Of a DNA stretch of 52,567 bases, positions 43,916 through 52,567 are shown one piece after another (the stretch's first letter is position 1; each line of letters begins with the position of its first letter). Both the position numbers and the translations under genes were made by a program. Where the stretch lies: positions 1,466-54,032 of the forward strand of contig DUDC01000253.1 in the NCBI GenBank assembly GCA_012959465.1, given 5' to 3'. Under the pieces are notes generated by a model, which saw nothing but the letters and a program-made list of their open reading frames with translations, was not told where the DNA came from and ran no database searches. The stretch comes from Planctomycetaceae bacterium (GTDB lineage Bacteria > Planctomycetota > Planctomycetia > Pirellulales > Pirellulaceae).

Positions 43916-45280
43916 TCAGCCCAATTCTCGAATCGGTTTTGCGCCACCCTCGACAAGATAATGCGGTCGCCCTTGGACGTCTTGCACGGTCGCACTGTCG
44001 ACGTCGATTCCCAAATTGTGGTAGAGCGTTGCAAACACTTCACCGAAAGTGACGGGCCGGCTACTCGCCTCGCCACCCAGCCGATCGGTCGATCCGATCA
44101 CTTGCCCATGTCGCATGCCCCCACCGGCAAGAAGTGCCATCGCAACTCGAGGCCAGTGGTCGCGGCCGACTTGCTTGCTGATCGTGGGCGTACGTCCAAA
44201 CTCGCCCCAAACGAGGACCGAAACATCCTTATCGAGTCCGCGGTCGTGCAAATCGTCAACGAGCGCCGTGATCGCTTTGTCGAAGACCGGAAAATCCTCA
44301 CGTTCACGATTAAAAATCGTGTTGTACGATCCACCGTGCCAGTCCCACTTGCTGTAATTCACCGTAACGACCCGTGCGCCTGCTTCGACCAACCGCCGTG
44401 CCGTAAGGAAACTCTGTGGCACCCGTGGGGCTCCATTGCCATCAATTCGTTTGACGTCGTCACCCGTTCCATAACGCGCGACCGTTTGAGGATCTTCCTT
44501 AGAAAGGTCTAGGGCATCGGCTAACTTCGACGAGGTCAAAATCCCCATCGCTTGTTCGGTAAACGCGTCAAGTCCGTCCATCTTGCCACTTGTATCTGCC
44601 TCACGGCGAAAGCGATCAACGCTGGCCAAAAGACTCTTGCGGTCAGTCAACCGATCATAGGTGATGCCTTGCAGCGTCATATCGGCGCGACCGGGACCCG
44701 TCGGCCGAAACGGTGAATGGGCAATGCCCAGCATGCCGGGTCCAGGTTCGTTGTACGGGCCGTGTGTGCACTCGTAGCACATACTGACAAAAGGCGGAGC
44801 CGCCGGGTGAACGGGACCTTGGATCTTTCCGACAATGTTTCCGAACGGGGACCAACCGCCAAGCGGCGCCGGAGAATTGGGCTTGCGCCCCGTGTAACAC
44901 TGAAACGCGTCATGTCCGCTCTGCGCACCAACCAGTGAACGGATCACCGTAAACTTGTCCATCATTTGAGCCATCTGCGGGAAATGTTCGCAGATTTCAA
45001 TGCCCGGTACGTTGGTATTGATGGGACGATGTGGACCGGCAATTTCGATCGGCGCATTTGGCTTCAAATCGAACATGTCCTGGTGCGGCGGGCCGCCAAC
45101 CAGATAGATCAAGATCACCGACTTGTGCGACTTTCGGATCCCCGCCTGCGCCTCGACACTCAATAGCTGGGGCAAGGTCAGGCCCGCTGCGCCCATTCCG
45201 CCGATTTTCAAGAAATTTCGGCGGGAGACTCCATCGCAGAATTGGCGTTCCCGATCAGGTGGTCCCCAAATGGTCAACAT
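43916..45280 (-). CDS. Tat-exported DUF1501 domain-containing protein
   Basis: A 454-aa protein. A Tat motif (VSRRNFLKIGGMGAAGLTLP) is at about residues 18-37; the DUF1501 domain follows: VILIYLVGGPPHQDMFDLKP, GIEICEHFPQMAQMMDKFTV, SGHDAFQCYTGRKPNSP, ARVVTVNYSKWDWHGGSYN, VSVLVWGEFGRTPTISKQVG and GRDHWPRVAMALLAGGG. DUF1501 proteins share the alkaline-phosphatase/sulfatase fold; their substrate is not established. In planctomycetes they normally pair with DUF1549/DUF1553 cytochrome-like proteins, which are not in this window. GGAG 8 nt upstream supports ATG 45280. The next + gene starts 451 bp further. Confidence 0.92.
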   Translation of the reverse strand: MLTIWGPPDRERQFCDGVSRRNFLKIGGMGAAGLTLPQLLSVEAQAGIRKSHKSVILIYLVGGPPHQDMFDLKPNAPIEIAGPHRPINTNVPGIEICEHFPQMAQMMDKFTVIRSLVGAQSGHDAFQCYTGRKPNSPAPLGGWSPFGNIVGKIQGPVHPAAPPFVSMCYECTHGPYNEPGPGMLGIAHSPFRPTGPGRADMTLQGITYDRLTDRKSLLASVDRFRREADTSGKMDGLDAFTEQAMGILTSSKLADALDLSKEDPQTVARYGTGDDVKRIDGNGAPRVPQSFLTARRLVEAGARVVTVNYSKWDWHGGSYNTIFNREREDFPVFDKAITALVDDLHDRGLDKDVSVLVWGEFGRTPTISKQVGRDHWPRVAMALLAGGGMRHGQVIGSTDRLGGEASSRPVTFGEVFATLYHNLGIDVDSATVQDVQGRPHYLVEGGAKPIRELG

Positions 45281-45731
45281 ACAGATTGCTCCGTCGGGCG
45301 TGCGTCTCGTGGCCGAAATCAAGCCGCGAGAATGAAATATGACCGTCCATCGGTTCACGTCTTATCGTATCAAAGCTCACCGATGGGTGCAATCTTGCTT
45401 CACTCGCAAGACACGATCACTATTCGGCGTAGTGACCCGCGCAGCTTTATTTAATCGTTTCAATGCGAATTTGGACAGCAGGCATTGTCCCGGCAAACGG
45501 ATTCGAGAGCGTGCGATTTCCGCATCAGGGCCTGCGGATTTGCACCCACCATTCTCGGCCGTGCAGCCGCAAGCCAATTTCTCAAGCCGATTTCTGTGCC
45601 CGTTGGCGGTTCGGTCCCTGGTTTCGTTTCAAGTATCCGGAGAGTAACATTTTGCTTGAACCCGTCTTGGGAAATACCGAAGATGGAGCTTTCCCGTTTC
45701 GCTCAATCGCGTTGATCTCTAGGACTTTCCG
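45281..45731. other. 451-bp divergent intergenic region, no supported gene
   Basis: This space separates the divergent DUF1501 (-) and giant propeller (+) genes. The + side reads as several short frames of low quality. AGGACTTTCCG (45720-45730) is the likely ribosome-site region for 45732. I see no promoter pair, RNA gene or inverted repeat worth noting. Confidence 0.4.
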
Positions 45732-48700
45732 ATGATTCGTCGCCTCTCCCTGATGTCATTGATACTTGCTGCCGCCGTCGGCACTGTCCCGAACTTGTCG
45801 ACTCTCCATGCGGCAACACCTCAAGAGACCGCCAATCAGATTCTCAAAGAGTCCGGCGTTCAAGGGGGACTGATCGTTCACATCGGCATAGGAAATGGTG
45901 AACTCACCACAGCCCTGAAAGCTACCGAAAGCTATCAAGTGCACGGCCTCGATACCGATGCAGCCATCATCGGTAGTTATCGCAGTCAACTGACCCGAGC
46001 CAACAAGTACGGACCGATTAGTGCCGGTCGTTTCGACGGCAAGCGCCTTCCGTACATCGATAATCTGCTCAATCTCATCGTCACCTCCGACCTTGGAGAA
46101 GTGCAGATGAAGGAAGTCCTGCGTGTATTGGCTCCCGAGGGTGTGGCGATGGTTGCCGGGGATAATGGCTGGGTCAAAACAGTCAAACCAAGACCCGACG
46201 ACATCGACGAATGGACGCACTACCTGCACGACGCCAGCGGCAATGCAGTGGCACACGATCAAGTGGTCGGCCCGCCCCGGCACTTACAGTGGGTCGGGAG
46301 TCCTAGGTGGGCGAGGCATCACGACCGCATGGCGAGCATGAGTGCGCTGGTCTCTGCCGGTGGAAGAATCTTCTACATCATGGATGAGGGCTCGCGAGTG
46401 TCGATCCAGCTTCCACCTCGCTGGACCCTTATTGCACGCGACGCGTTCAACGGGACCATCCTTTGGAAACGACCGATCGCGTCGTGGCAAAATCATCTCT
46501 GGCCCCTTAAGAGTGGACCCACTCAACTGGCGCGACGATTGGTCGCCATCGATGACCGAGTCTACATCACACTCGGGTATCGCGCGCCTCTCGTTGAACT
46601 CGACGCGTCCAATGGCAAAACCCTCCGCACCTTCGAGGAGAGCAACCCCACCGAGGAAGTCGTCATTGCAGCGGGTGTATTGTTTGCCTTGGTGAATAAG
46701 GGCATCGGTGAACTCGACGAATATGCACCGCAGCTGAACGTCGGTGATCAAGCCCGCGTACGGAAGGACTTCGCATGGAACGAGAAAGAACGTTCCGTGA
46801 TCGCCTACGACTTACAAAACGGCAAGATGTTGTGGAAGAGAGATTCAAAAGTCGCGCCATTGACGCTGTCCGCTGACGACCAGAATGCGTTTATTCACGA
46901 TGGGGAAAAAGTCGTCGCATTGGACCGATACACGGGCAATATTAAATGGGCATCGTATCCGGTCACTCGACGGTCCAAAATGACCATGAACTTCGGCCCG
47001 AAACTGGTGGTGCAAAATGGCGTACTGATGTTTGCTGGTGGCGATAAGAAAATGACCGCATTCGATGCGAGTTCGGGCGAATCGCTTTGGACTTCGCCTC
47101 ACGCCCAGTCTGGCTACCAATCGCCCGAAGACCTGCTAATCATCAACGGTATTGTCTGGAATGCCCCAACAACCAGCGGCAAAGACACTGGCACCTTTAC
47201 AGGACGCGATATTAAGACCGGCGAGACAAAGGCCGAATTCGATCCTGATGTCGATACCTATTGGTTTCATCACCGCTGCTACATCGCTAAAGCGACCGAT
47301 CGCTTCTTGATGCCGTCTCGGACCGGGATCGAGTTTGTCGATACGACGACCGAACACTGGGATATCAACCATTGGGTCCGCGGCGGGTGCCTGTACGGTG
47401 TCATGCCGTGCAACGGCCTGACCTACGCGCCTCCTCACAACTGCGCCTGTTACCCAGAGGCCAAACTCTACGGCATGAACGCCCTGGCTCCGCTGACAAA
47501 ATCCCGAATCGTTCCCGATGTCATCGACGATACGGGGCGGCTTGAAGTAGGCTCGGCATACAATGCAATCGACGCCGTCGAAACGTCCGCCACCGACTGG
47601 CCAACGTATCGTCACGATCGGAATCGCAGTGGATTTACCAACTCAGACGTCTCAACGAACCTCCAACCCGGCTGGGAAACAAAACTCGGAGGTCGACTTA
47701 CCAGCGTGGTGATCGCCAACGAGCAACTCTATGTCTCGCAAATCGACCAACACACTTTGTACGCATTGGACGCCTCGTCGGGAGAACAAAACTGGGCGTT
47801 TACGGCCGGCGGACGTATCGATTCCCCGCCCACCGTATGGCAGGGACGAGTGTTGTTCGGTTCGGCTGACGGGTGGGTCTACTGCCTGCGAGCCACCGAT
47901 GGCGCGCTTGCTTGGCGATATCGAGCCGCTCCAATGGACATGCGGCTGACCGCCTATGAACAGCTCGAATCCGTTTGGCCCGTGCACGGCAGCGTGCTGG
48001 TCGATGGCGGTTCGGTCTACTGCGTAGCCGGGCGATCAAACTTCCTCGATAACGGACTGCGGTGGCTGAAACTCGATGCCCGGACCGGCGAAAAACAGGT
48101 CGAGCAAATCATCGATGAAAAGAACCCCAATGGCGAGGGCACGTTGCAGGACCAGCTTGAAGTACTGCAGATGGCAGTCGGGCTGCCGGACATCCTTTCC
48201 AGCGACGAAAAATACGTCTACATGCGGTCGCAACGTTTCGACCGAGACGGAAATCGATACGAAGTCGGACCCAACTCGGGCGATTTCGCCGGCCAGGCAG
48301 CAGTCCATCACGGCGAAGGTCCTCACCTCTTCGCCCCGATGGGATTCCTTGACGACACTTGGTTCCATCGCTCGTACTGGGTTTATGGTAAGAGTTTTGC
48401 CGGTGGACACGCTGGATACTTTCAGGCGGGACGTTACGCACCGTCCGGACGAATCCTCGTGAACGACGAGCACAATGTGTATGGTTTCGGTCGCAAACCT
48501 GAATACTTGAAGTGGACAACCATCATCGAGCATCAACTATTTTCAGCACCCAAAGAAGCGCCTATCGTTCCCGAGCGATTACGGCGACGAGGCGTGCGGA
48601 ATGCCGCCTCGTCGATGGTCGCTTTCGAGAATACGAATTCGATCGATCCGACGGGCAAGGCCATTGCCGTCGAGGCCTGGGTAAAGGCGGACCGACCAAG

Positions 48701-49622
48701 CGGGGTGGTCGTCGCGCACGGCGGGCCGACCCATGGGTATGCACTCATTCTCAAGGCTGGCAAACCGCAGTGGATTTATCGGGCGGCTCCGAAAGTCTAC
48801 GTCGTCGCTGGTGGCCAGAAGGTCACCGGCAAATGGACGCATCTAGTGGGTCAAGTCACTTCCAACAAGAAACTCCAGCTGTTCGTTAACGGAAAACTCG
48901 CCGCGAGCGGCACCGTCGACGCGCTGATTCCCGCCGCACCGGCGCAATCTCTGCAGATTGGAGCGGACGATGCGACCGCTGTCGGTGACTACAAATCGCC
49001 CAATGGCTTCACCGGCCTGATCGATAATGTCCGCGTCTACCACGGCACTCTGAGTGTGGCGGAAGTCGCCGGTGCTTTCGAGAATCCGGGCGACGCTGAG
49101 CCCAAAGCGCCAGCGGTCATTGCGCTCTCTTTCGACCGTTCCGACACAACCGATGAATCGGGGAACGAGAATCACGGAGTAGCCAATGGCACACGAGTTG
49201 TCCGGGGACATGCTGGAATGGCGATGCAGTTTACCGGCCGCGCAGCCGGTGGGAGCGTCGGCAACAAGAACAGCTTCGTCCAACCTCACTGGACCAAGGA
49301 TGTTCCACTCTTGGTGAGGGCAATGCTCAAGTCCAAAGACACACTGTTTATCGCCGGTCCTCCTGACATCGTCGACGAAGTCGAGACATTCCAACTGCTA
49401 ACGCAACGCGACAAAGCCGTGGAAAAGACGTTGGCAAGGCAAGAGGCGATTCTCGACGGAAAAGAGGGCGCCGTCCTCCGTGCGGTTTCCGCTATCGATG
49501 GCACCACCCAATTCGAACTACACCTTTCCTCACTGCCGGTCTGGGATAGCCTGGCTGCCGCCGGTACCTCGCTGTTCCTGACAACGACCGATGGACGAGT
49601 GGTAATGTTGAACTCGAAGTAA
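45732..49622 (+). CDS. Giant exported fusion: methyltransferase-like domain, two PQQ-type propellers and LamG-like domain
   Basis: A 1296-aa protein. Signal peptide 1-27 (LSLMSLILAAAVGTVP). Methyltransferase-like Rossmann domain about 30-150: GLIVHIGIGNGELTTAL (GxGxG), QVHGLDTDAAI with the strand-2 aspartate, then LIVTSDLGEVQMKEVLRVL and APEGVAMVAG. Propeller B starts DEWTHYLHDASGNAV near 157 and ends with the Cys block GGCLYGVMPCNGLTYAPPHN and CACY near 550-573. Propeller A starts DWPTYRHDRNRSGFT near 622. A LamG-like domain is at about 965-1118 (FENTNSIDPTG, VEAWVKADRPSG, LQLFVNGKL, IDNVRVYHGTLS), and a second LSFDRSDTTDESGNENHG start follows at about 1135. It ends with the FIAGPPDIVDEVE segment typical of the family. 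AGGA precedes ATG. No catalytic role is established. Confidence 0.85.
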   Translation: MIRRLSLMSLILAAAVGTVPNLSTLHAATPQETANQILKESGVQGGLIVHIGIGNGELTTALKATESYQVHGLDTDAAIIGSYRSQLTRANKYGPISAGRFDGKRLPYIDNLLNLIVTSDLGEVQMKEVLRVLAPEGVAMVAGDNGWVKTVKPRPDDIDEWTHYLHDASGNAVAHDQVVGPPRHLQWVGSPRWARHHDRMASMSALVSAGGRIFYIMDEGSRVSIQLPPRWTLIARDAFNGTILWKRPIASWQNHLWPLKSGPTQLARRLVAIDDRVYITLGYRAPLVELDASNGKTLRTFEESNPTEEVVIAAGVLFALVNKGIGELDEYAPQLNVGDQARVRKDFAWNEKERSVIAYDLQNGKMLWKRDSKVAPLTLSADDQNAFIHDGEKVVALDRYTGNIKWASYPVTRRSKMTMNFGPKLVVQNGVLMFAGGDKKMTAFDASSGESLWTSPHAQSGYQSPEDLLIINGIVWNAPTTSGKDTGTFTGRDIKTGETKAEFDPDVDTYWFHHRCYIAKATDRFLMPSRTGIEFVDTTTEHWDINHWVRGGCLYGVMPCNGLTYAPPHNCACYPEAKLYGMNALAPLTKSRIVPDVIDDTGRLEVGSAYNAIDAVETSATDWPTYRHDRNRSGFTNSDVSTNLQPGWETKLGGRLTSVVIANEQLYVSQIDQHTLYALDASSGEQNWAFTAGGRIDSPPTVWQGRVLFGSADGWVYCLRATDGALAWRYRAAPMDMRLTAYEQLESVWPVHGSVLVDGGSVYCVAGRSNFLDNGLRWLKLDARTGEKQVEQIIDEKNPNGEGTLQDQLEVLQMAVGLPDILSSDEKYVYMRSQRFDRDGNRYEVGPNSGDFAGQAAVHHGEGPHLFAPMGFLDDTWFHRSYWVYGKSFAGGHAGYFQAGRYAPSGRILVNDEHNVYGFGRKPEYLKWTTIIEHQLFSAPKEAPIVPERLRRRGVRNAASSMVAFENTNSIDPTGKAIAVEAWVKADRPSGVVVAHGGPTHGYALILKAGKPQWIYRAAPKVYVVAGGQKVTGKWTHLVGQVTSNKKLQLFVNGKLAASGTVDALIPAAPAQSLQIGADDATAVGDYKSPNGFTGLIDNVRVYHGTLSVAEVAGAFENPGDAEPKAPAVIALSFDRSDTTDESGNENHGVANGTRVVRGHAGMAMQFTGRAAGGSVGNKNSFVQPHWTKDVPLLVRAMLKSKDTLFIAGPPDIVDEVETFQLLTQRDKAVEKTLARQEAILDGKEGAVLRAVSAIDGTTQFELHLSSLPVWDSLAAAGTSLFLTTTDGRVVMLNSK

Positions 49623-49723
49623 GAGGGCGACGCCACGAATCGACACTTCGGGCCTTTGTATGAGCACGTGCTAAAGGCTCAAACAGAGGCGCGATGATGC
49701 AGGTACCAAACGTAACAAGTTCT

Positions 49724-49746
49724 GGTCACTTTCGGCGAAAGTGACC
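49724..49746 (-). terminator. Perfect 10-bp hairpin just downstream of third giant propeller gene
   Basis: GGTCACTTTC, loop GGC and GAAAGTGACC form a perfect stem of 10 bp and 3-nt loop, beginning 7 nt after the stop of the minus-strand gene ending at 49753. No U-tract follows on the minus strand, so it may be a weak or Rho-assisted terminator or an mRNA 3'-end stabiliser. On the plus strand it lies 102 nt after the 45732 gene's stop. Confidence 0.5.
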
Positions 49747-49752
49747 TACGTC

Positions 49753-52567
49753 TCAAATTGTGCCGCCAAAGCAGATCAAGTTTCCGTTGACCATGGTCAC
49801 GACGACCTGGCCGCTTCGGTCGACCATCAATCCGTCGGGCAGTGGTGTCTGACGCAGTTCGTGGCGCCAGATCAGGTTGCCGTTGTTCTTGTTCAACGCC
49901 ACAACGTACCATTGCGATTGCGCTCGAGCTTTCTGTTGTTGCCGGACAACGGCGACGACCCCATTGGGAGCGACAACCAATGAAACGACTTCAAACTTGT
50001 CGGACTCGCCGAGATCTGTCGACCATTTCACCGAACCGTCCGCTTGGAAAGCTTGCGATAAAGCAAAACGCCGCCTGCGATCGAGGACCGCATCATCCGG
50101 GGCGAATTCCTTCTCAAGACGGGCGGTAACTTTCGCGGCGTCGAGACAAGTGAGCTTGCCGTGTTGGAAGTTGACCAGGGCCACGGTCTCGGCATTCCAT
50201 GCGGGCGGAATTCCGCCGAAATTGAGAGTCAGGTTGCCGTGTTTTGGCGAACGAAGTTGAAAGCTCCCTTTGGTCGAAACGTTCTCCGGCGCAGAAAACA
50301 GTATCCTTCCGCCGACAAGGTCGAACTTCCCGACAAATCGGCCGGCGAAGCGGCCATTGTTAGCCTTGGGTTGACCTTGGGCCATGGGCTTCGCCAAGCA
50401 CTCACCCGTATCGACGCGGAAGGGAGCTGGGGAGACCTGATTTCCGCCGGCGAGTAGCAAACGGTTACCGGCGAGTGTCAGGTTACCCTGTACGCTAACT
50501 CCTTTTCGAATCTCCGGGTTGAGGTGCCCAGACGAGTTGTTTTGCCATACGATTTCGCCGCTAACGGCATCGACGGCGTAGACATACGTGCCATCCGAAT
50601 CGATGATACCGGCGGCGAAATAGGCCACCCCGTCATTGACCAGCACACCACTGTTGACTGGCCATGTCGAGGACATTTTTCCGTAGATCATCAAGTGCCG
50701 CTCGACGGGTGCTGCACGGAATCGCCACAACTCCTGGCCGGTCTTCGCATCGAGACAATACGCTCGGCCGTCGCCGCTGCCGACGTAAACGCGACCGTTG
50801 TCGATGGTGGGAGAATATCGAATCGGCCCAGCGGTCTGGTAGATCCATGCGACCTTCCCATTCTTCGAATTCAATGCTCGCACCTGTCCGTCTTCAGCCG
50901 CGGTAAAGACCAAATCACCGGCGGCGGTCGACGGCGCGGGGATTTCTCCACTGGACGAAAAATGTTGCCAACGAAGCTGCACCTGTCGGTGGATGTTGAC
51001 AATCGTGCTGGAGCTGCGGTCGTTATCGGCCCGATAGGTCGGCCAGTCACGATCGATGACCGTTACATCGGCAGCAATATCGTTTTCGGCCACCTGCAAT
51101 CGTTCCTTTTCGATCGCCGTGTGATCAAAGCGAAAATCTCCCGCGGAACACCTTGCCAGGCGCCCAATCAACGAAAGATTGCAGTCGCATTGCCAGGGTC
51201 CGAGATAGAGCATGCCATTGGCGGGCAATGCGCCATCATTACAAGCCGGTCGAGCAGCACCATCGATAATCACGCGTTCCGTTTCCCGATCAAATCGCAA
51301 CGTGCCCTCGCCCCGAACGAAAAGTGAATCGGATGAGGCGGTCAGGCGTGTGCACGCCCGCTTTTTGAAGTTCAGTTCTTTGACAACTTCTCCCGAGACC
51401 GGATTCACGGCAACGTGTATACCACCCTTGCCGATACCCAAAATGACATTCCCGTCCAGGTAAATCGCGTTGGGGTTGTTGGTAATTTTAGTCTTAGTCC
51501 AAAGCAGAGATCCGCTCTTCGTCGAGAGGGCGACGACATTGTTCCGCGTCTGGCCCTGAATGATGAGAGCGTCCGGAGTGAATAGAACGAGGCACGCCGT
51601 GCGGAATCCGGGTGTCGATGTCAGGCCCTGACCCGGTTGCTCAACGAGGCCCAGCACATCTTCTTCGCTGTTTGTCCAAAGGACTTCACCCGTCTTGAGG
51701 TCCAGCGCGCGAAAGTGTAGATCGGGGGAATAGACCGAAATTCGATCGTCTCCCATCGAAAGACCACGAGCATCGATCGGCTTTTCTGCATTGTAAATCC
51801 AGATCAGCTCTTCCTTTGTTAAGTCGTACGCGGCCAACGTGTGCCCCATTCCCCAAGGAACGCGAGGCCTCGCGTAATACCCTTCACTCAAATCCGCCCA
51901 ACTCCAACCACCAAACGAGCGGTCTCCTTTCATCGACTGAACACCAGGGTCCTTGTTCCCAGCAAGGACGTACAGCACGTCGCCCTTCATGACCATCCAC
52001 TTCCAATCACCGGCCACACCGGGCAAACGAATAACGCTCTGTTGATCGCCCGTTTGCGGATCCAGAACCAGTGCGCGATCACCATCGGTCATATAGAACG
52101 ATTTTTCGGTCGCGATGAACGCCGAGCGATGGACAAGATAGCCTTCGGGAAGCTTGCGTTCCCATAGCGTTGTACCGTTGTAACCGTTGCGAGCGATGAT
52201 CTTATTCATCATGTTCCACTCGCGGCGATGATGGGCAATGTGACCGATGGCGAGGAACGTTCGTCCGCCGGCTGCCGTCGTGATTGACGGCATCGCGATG
52301 TAGTACGGTTGCGCAAGAAACTGTGTGAGGTAGGGCGCTTTAATGATGGTGTCTTCGGAAACTGGGTTATTGTCGGGACCGTGCTCCCAGTGGGACCAAT
52401 TGCCTGCGCCTTCCAGCGGCGGTTTAGAAAACTTGGACCAATTTGAACCGCCCAAGTCGATACTCGCCAGATTGTCACTCTGGTGTGGCGAACGTTCAAA
52501 AATCTTCAGCGATTCTTTTCCAGCAACAAACGCAGTGCCTCGTGGCTGCAACACGCGGAGCATTTCA
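49753..52567 (-). CDS. Giant exported-type fusion, methyltransferase-like domain plus two PQQ-type propellers (5' end outside window)
   Basis: At least 937 residues; the frame is open at the right edge, so its N-terminus (signal and most of the methyltransferase-like domain) is missing. The first visible residues MLRVLQPRGTAFVAG equal the end of that domain in the gene at 45732 (LRVLAPEGVAMVAG). Propeller B begins GNWSHWEHGPDNNP near residue 54 and ends with the Cys block RPACNDGALPANGMLYLG and CDC near 440. Propeller A starts DWPTYRADNDRSSST near 504, with clear blades (GDLVFTAAEDGQVRALN, GRVYVGSGDGRAYCLDAK, GVAYFAAGIIDSDG). The C-terminus ends GNLICFGGTI without a malectin or LamG domain. 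Function unknown; it converges on the 45732 gene and shares its MTase-B-A order. Confidence 0.82.
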   Translation of the reverse strand, partial: EMLRVLQPRGTAFVAGKESLKIFERSPHQSDNLASIDLGGSNWSKFSKPPLEGAGNWSHWEHGPDNNPVSEDTIIKAPYLTQFLAQPYYIAMPSITTAAGGRTFLAIGHIAHHRREWNMMNKIIARNGYNGTTLWERKLPEGYLVHRSAFIATEKSFYMTDGDRALVLDPQTGDQQSVIRLPGVAGDWKWMVMKGDVLYVLAGNKDPGVQSMKGDRSFGGWSWADLSEGYYARPRVPWGMGHTLAAYDLTKEELIWIYNAEKPIDARGLSMGDDRISVYSPDLHFRALDLKTGEVLWTNSEEDVLGLVEQPGQGLTSTPGFRTACLVLFTPDALIIQGQTRNNVVALSTKSGSLLWTKTKITNNPNAIYLDGNVILGIGKGGIHVAVNPVSGEVVKELNFKKRACTRLTASSDSLFVRGEGTLRFDRETERVIIDGAARPACNDGALPANGMLYLGPWQCDCNLSLIGRLARCSAGDFRFDHTAIEKERLQVAENDIAADVTVIDRDWPTYRADNDRSSSTIVNIHRQVQLRWQHFSSSGEIPAPSTAAGDLVFTAAEDGQVRALNSKNGKVAWIYQTAGPIRYSPTIDNGRVYVGSGDGRAYCLDAKTGQELWRFRAAPVERHLMIYGKMSSTWPVNSGVLVNDGVAYFAAGIIDSDGTYVYAVDAVSGEIVWQNNSSGHLNPEIRKGVSVQGNLTLAGNRLLLAGGNQVSPAPFRVDTGECLAKPMAQGQPKANNGRFAGRFVGKFDLVGGRILFSAPENVSTKGSFQLRSPKHGNLTLNFGGIPPAWNAETVALVNFQHGKLTCLDAAKVTARLEKEFAPDDAVLDRRRRFALSQAFQADGSVKWSTDLGESDKFEVVSLVVAPNGVVAVVRQQQKARAQSQWYVVALNKNNGNLIWRHELRQTPLPDGLMVDRSGQVVVTMVNGNLICFGGTI

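Noticed and set aside
50524-51327. Open frame (267 aa) on the plus strand
   Set aside because: It is antisense to the giant propeller gene 49753-52567, which has clear repeat motifs; the antisense frame has none.
1-52567. CRISPR arrays, tRNA/rRNA genes, insertion sequences and prophage genes
   Set aside because: I saw no regular spacer-repeat array, no cloverleaf with a GGTTCGAATCC-type T-arm, no transposase and no phage structural or integrase genes in the window.

Overview
The window reads as a chromosomal segment from a planctomycete, most likely in or near the Pirellulales/Pirellulaceae. The phylum-level signs are: a DUF1559 prepilin-like protein, a DUF1501 Tat-exported protein, several exported PQQ-type beta-propeller proteins (three of them giant fusions), a HEAT-like secreted protein, an HTH-EIIA regulator, and short dispersed palindromic intergenic repeats. 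The assignment is from recognition only; no database was searched.

Layout. 1-3577: the C-terminus of a cyclopropane-fatty-acid-synthase-like methyltransferase (+), then a convergent three-gene molybdenum-hydroxylase operon (-) of the YagTSR/PaoABC type. Its small [2Fe-2S] subunit has lost all four cysteines of the plant-type cluster, and its FAD subunit is about 115 residues short. 3578-8000: a repeat/terminator region, a 717-aa secreted protein of unknown function (-) and a small PQQ propeller (+). 8192-13240: an ABC-2 export operon (small membrane protein, large two-TM protein, ATPase, 12-TM permease). 13508-15959: signalling genes (REC-HATPase fusion; HTH-EIIA plus a tandem pseudo-receiver). 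16131-18455: two degenerate Mur-ligase-like proteins. 18709-23164: a membrane-anchored protein, a Gfo/Idh/MocA-like protein with C-terminal membrane helices, and an HtrA protease. 23201-26565: hslV-hslU-thiL-tsaE (-). 26793-32679: isochorismatase-type hydrolase, alanine-glyoxylate-type aminotransferase, CinA-like protein, divergent MurB, FtsQ-like POTRA protein, CsrA. 32694-36447: HemP, DUF1559 protein, and a three-gene run of small secreted or membrane proteins including DUF1326. 36558-52567: a methyltransferase pseudogene interrupted by TGA, then a cluster with three giant proteins combining a Rossmann methyltransferase-like domain with two PQQ propellers, alongside an esterase, a HEAT-like protein and a DUF1501 protein.

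How the genes work together. hslVU, thiL-tsaE, murB-ftsQ-like and csrA are housekeeping. The ABC-2 operon probably exports one substrate with its accessory protein. The molybdenum hydroxylase keeps its molybdopterin active site and proximal cluster but appears cut off from the usual distal-cluster-to-FAD electron exit. The right-hand third looks like an envelope/extracellular locus built around exported propeller proteins carrying a SAM-type fold and, in two cases, a carbohydrate-binding-type C-terminal domain.

The most unusual items are: (1) the systematic Cys-to-Ser loss of one Fe-S cluster together with a shortened flavin subunit; (2) three neighbouring methyltransferase-propeller fusions, one of which carries the domains in circularly permuted order; (3) Mur-type proteins (MurE-like, MurF-like, MurB) with altered catalytic motifs.
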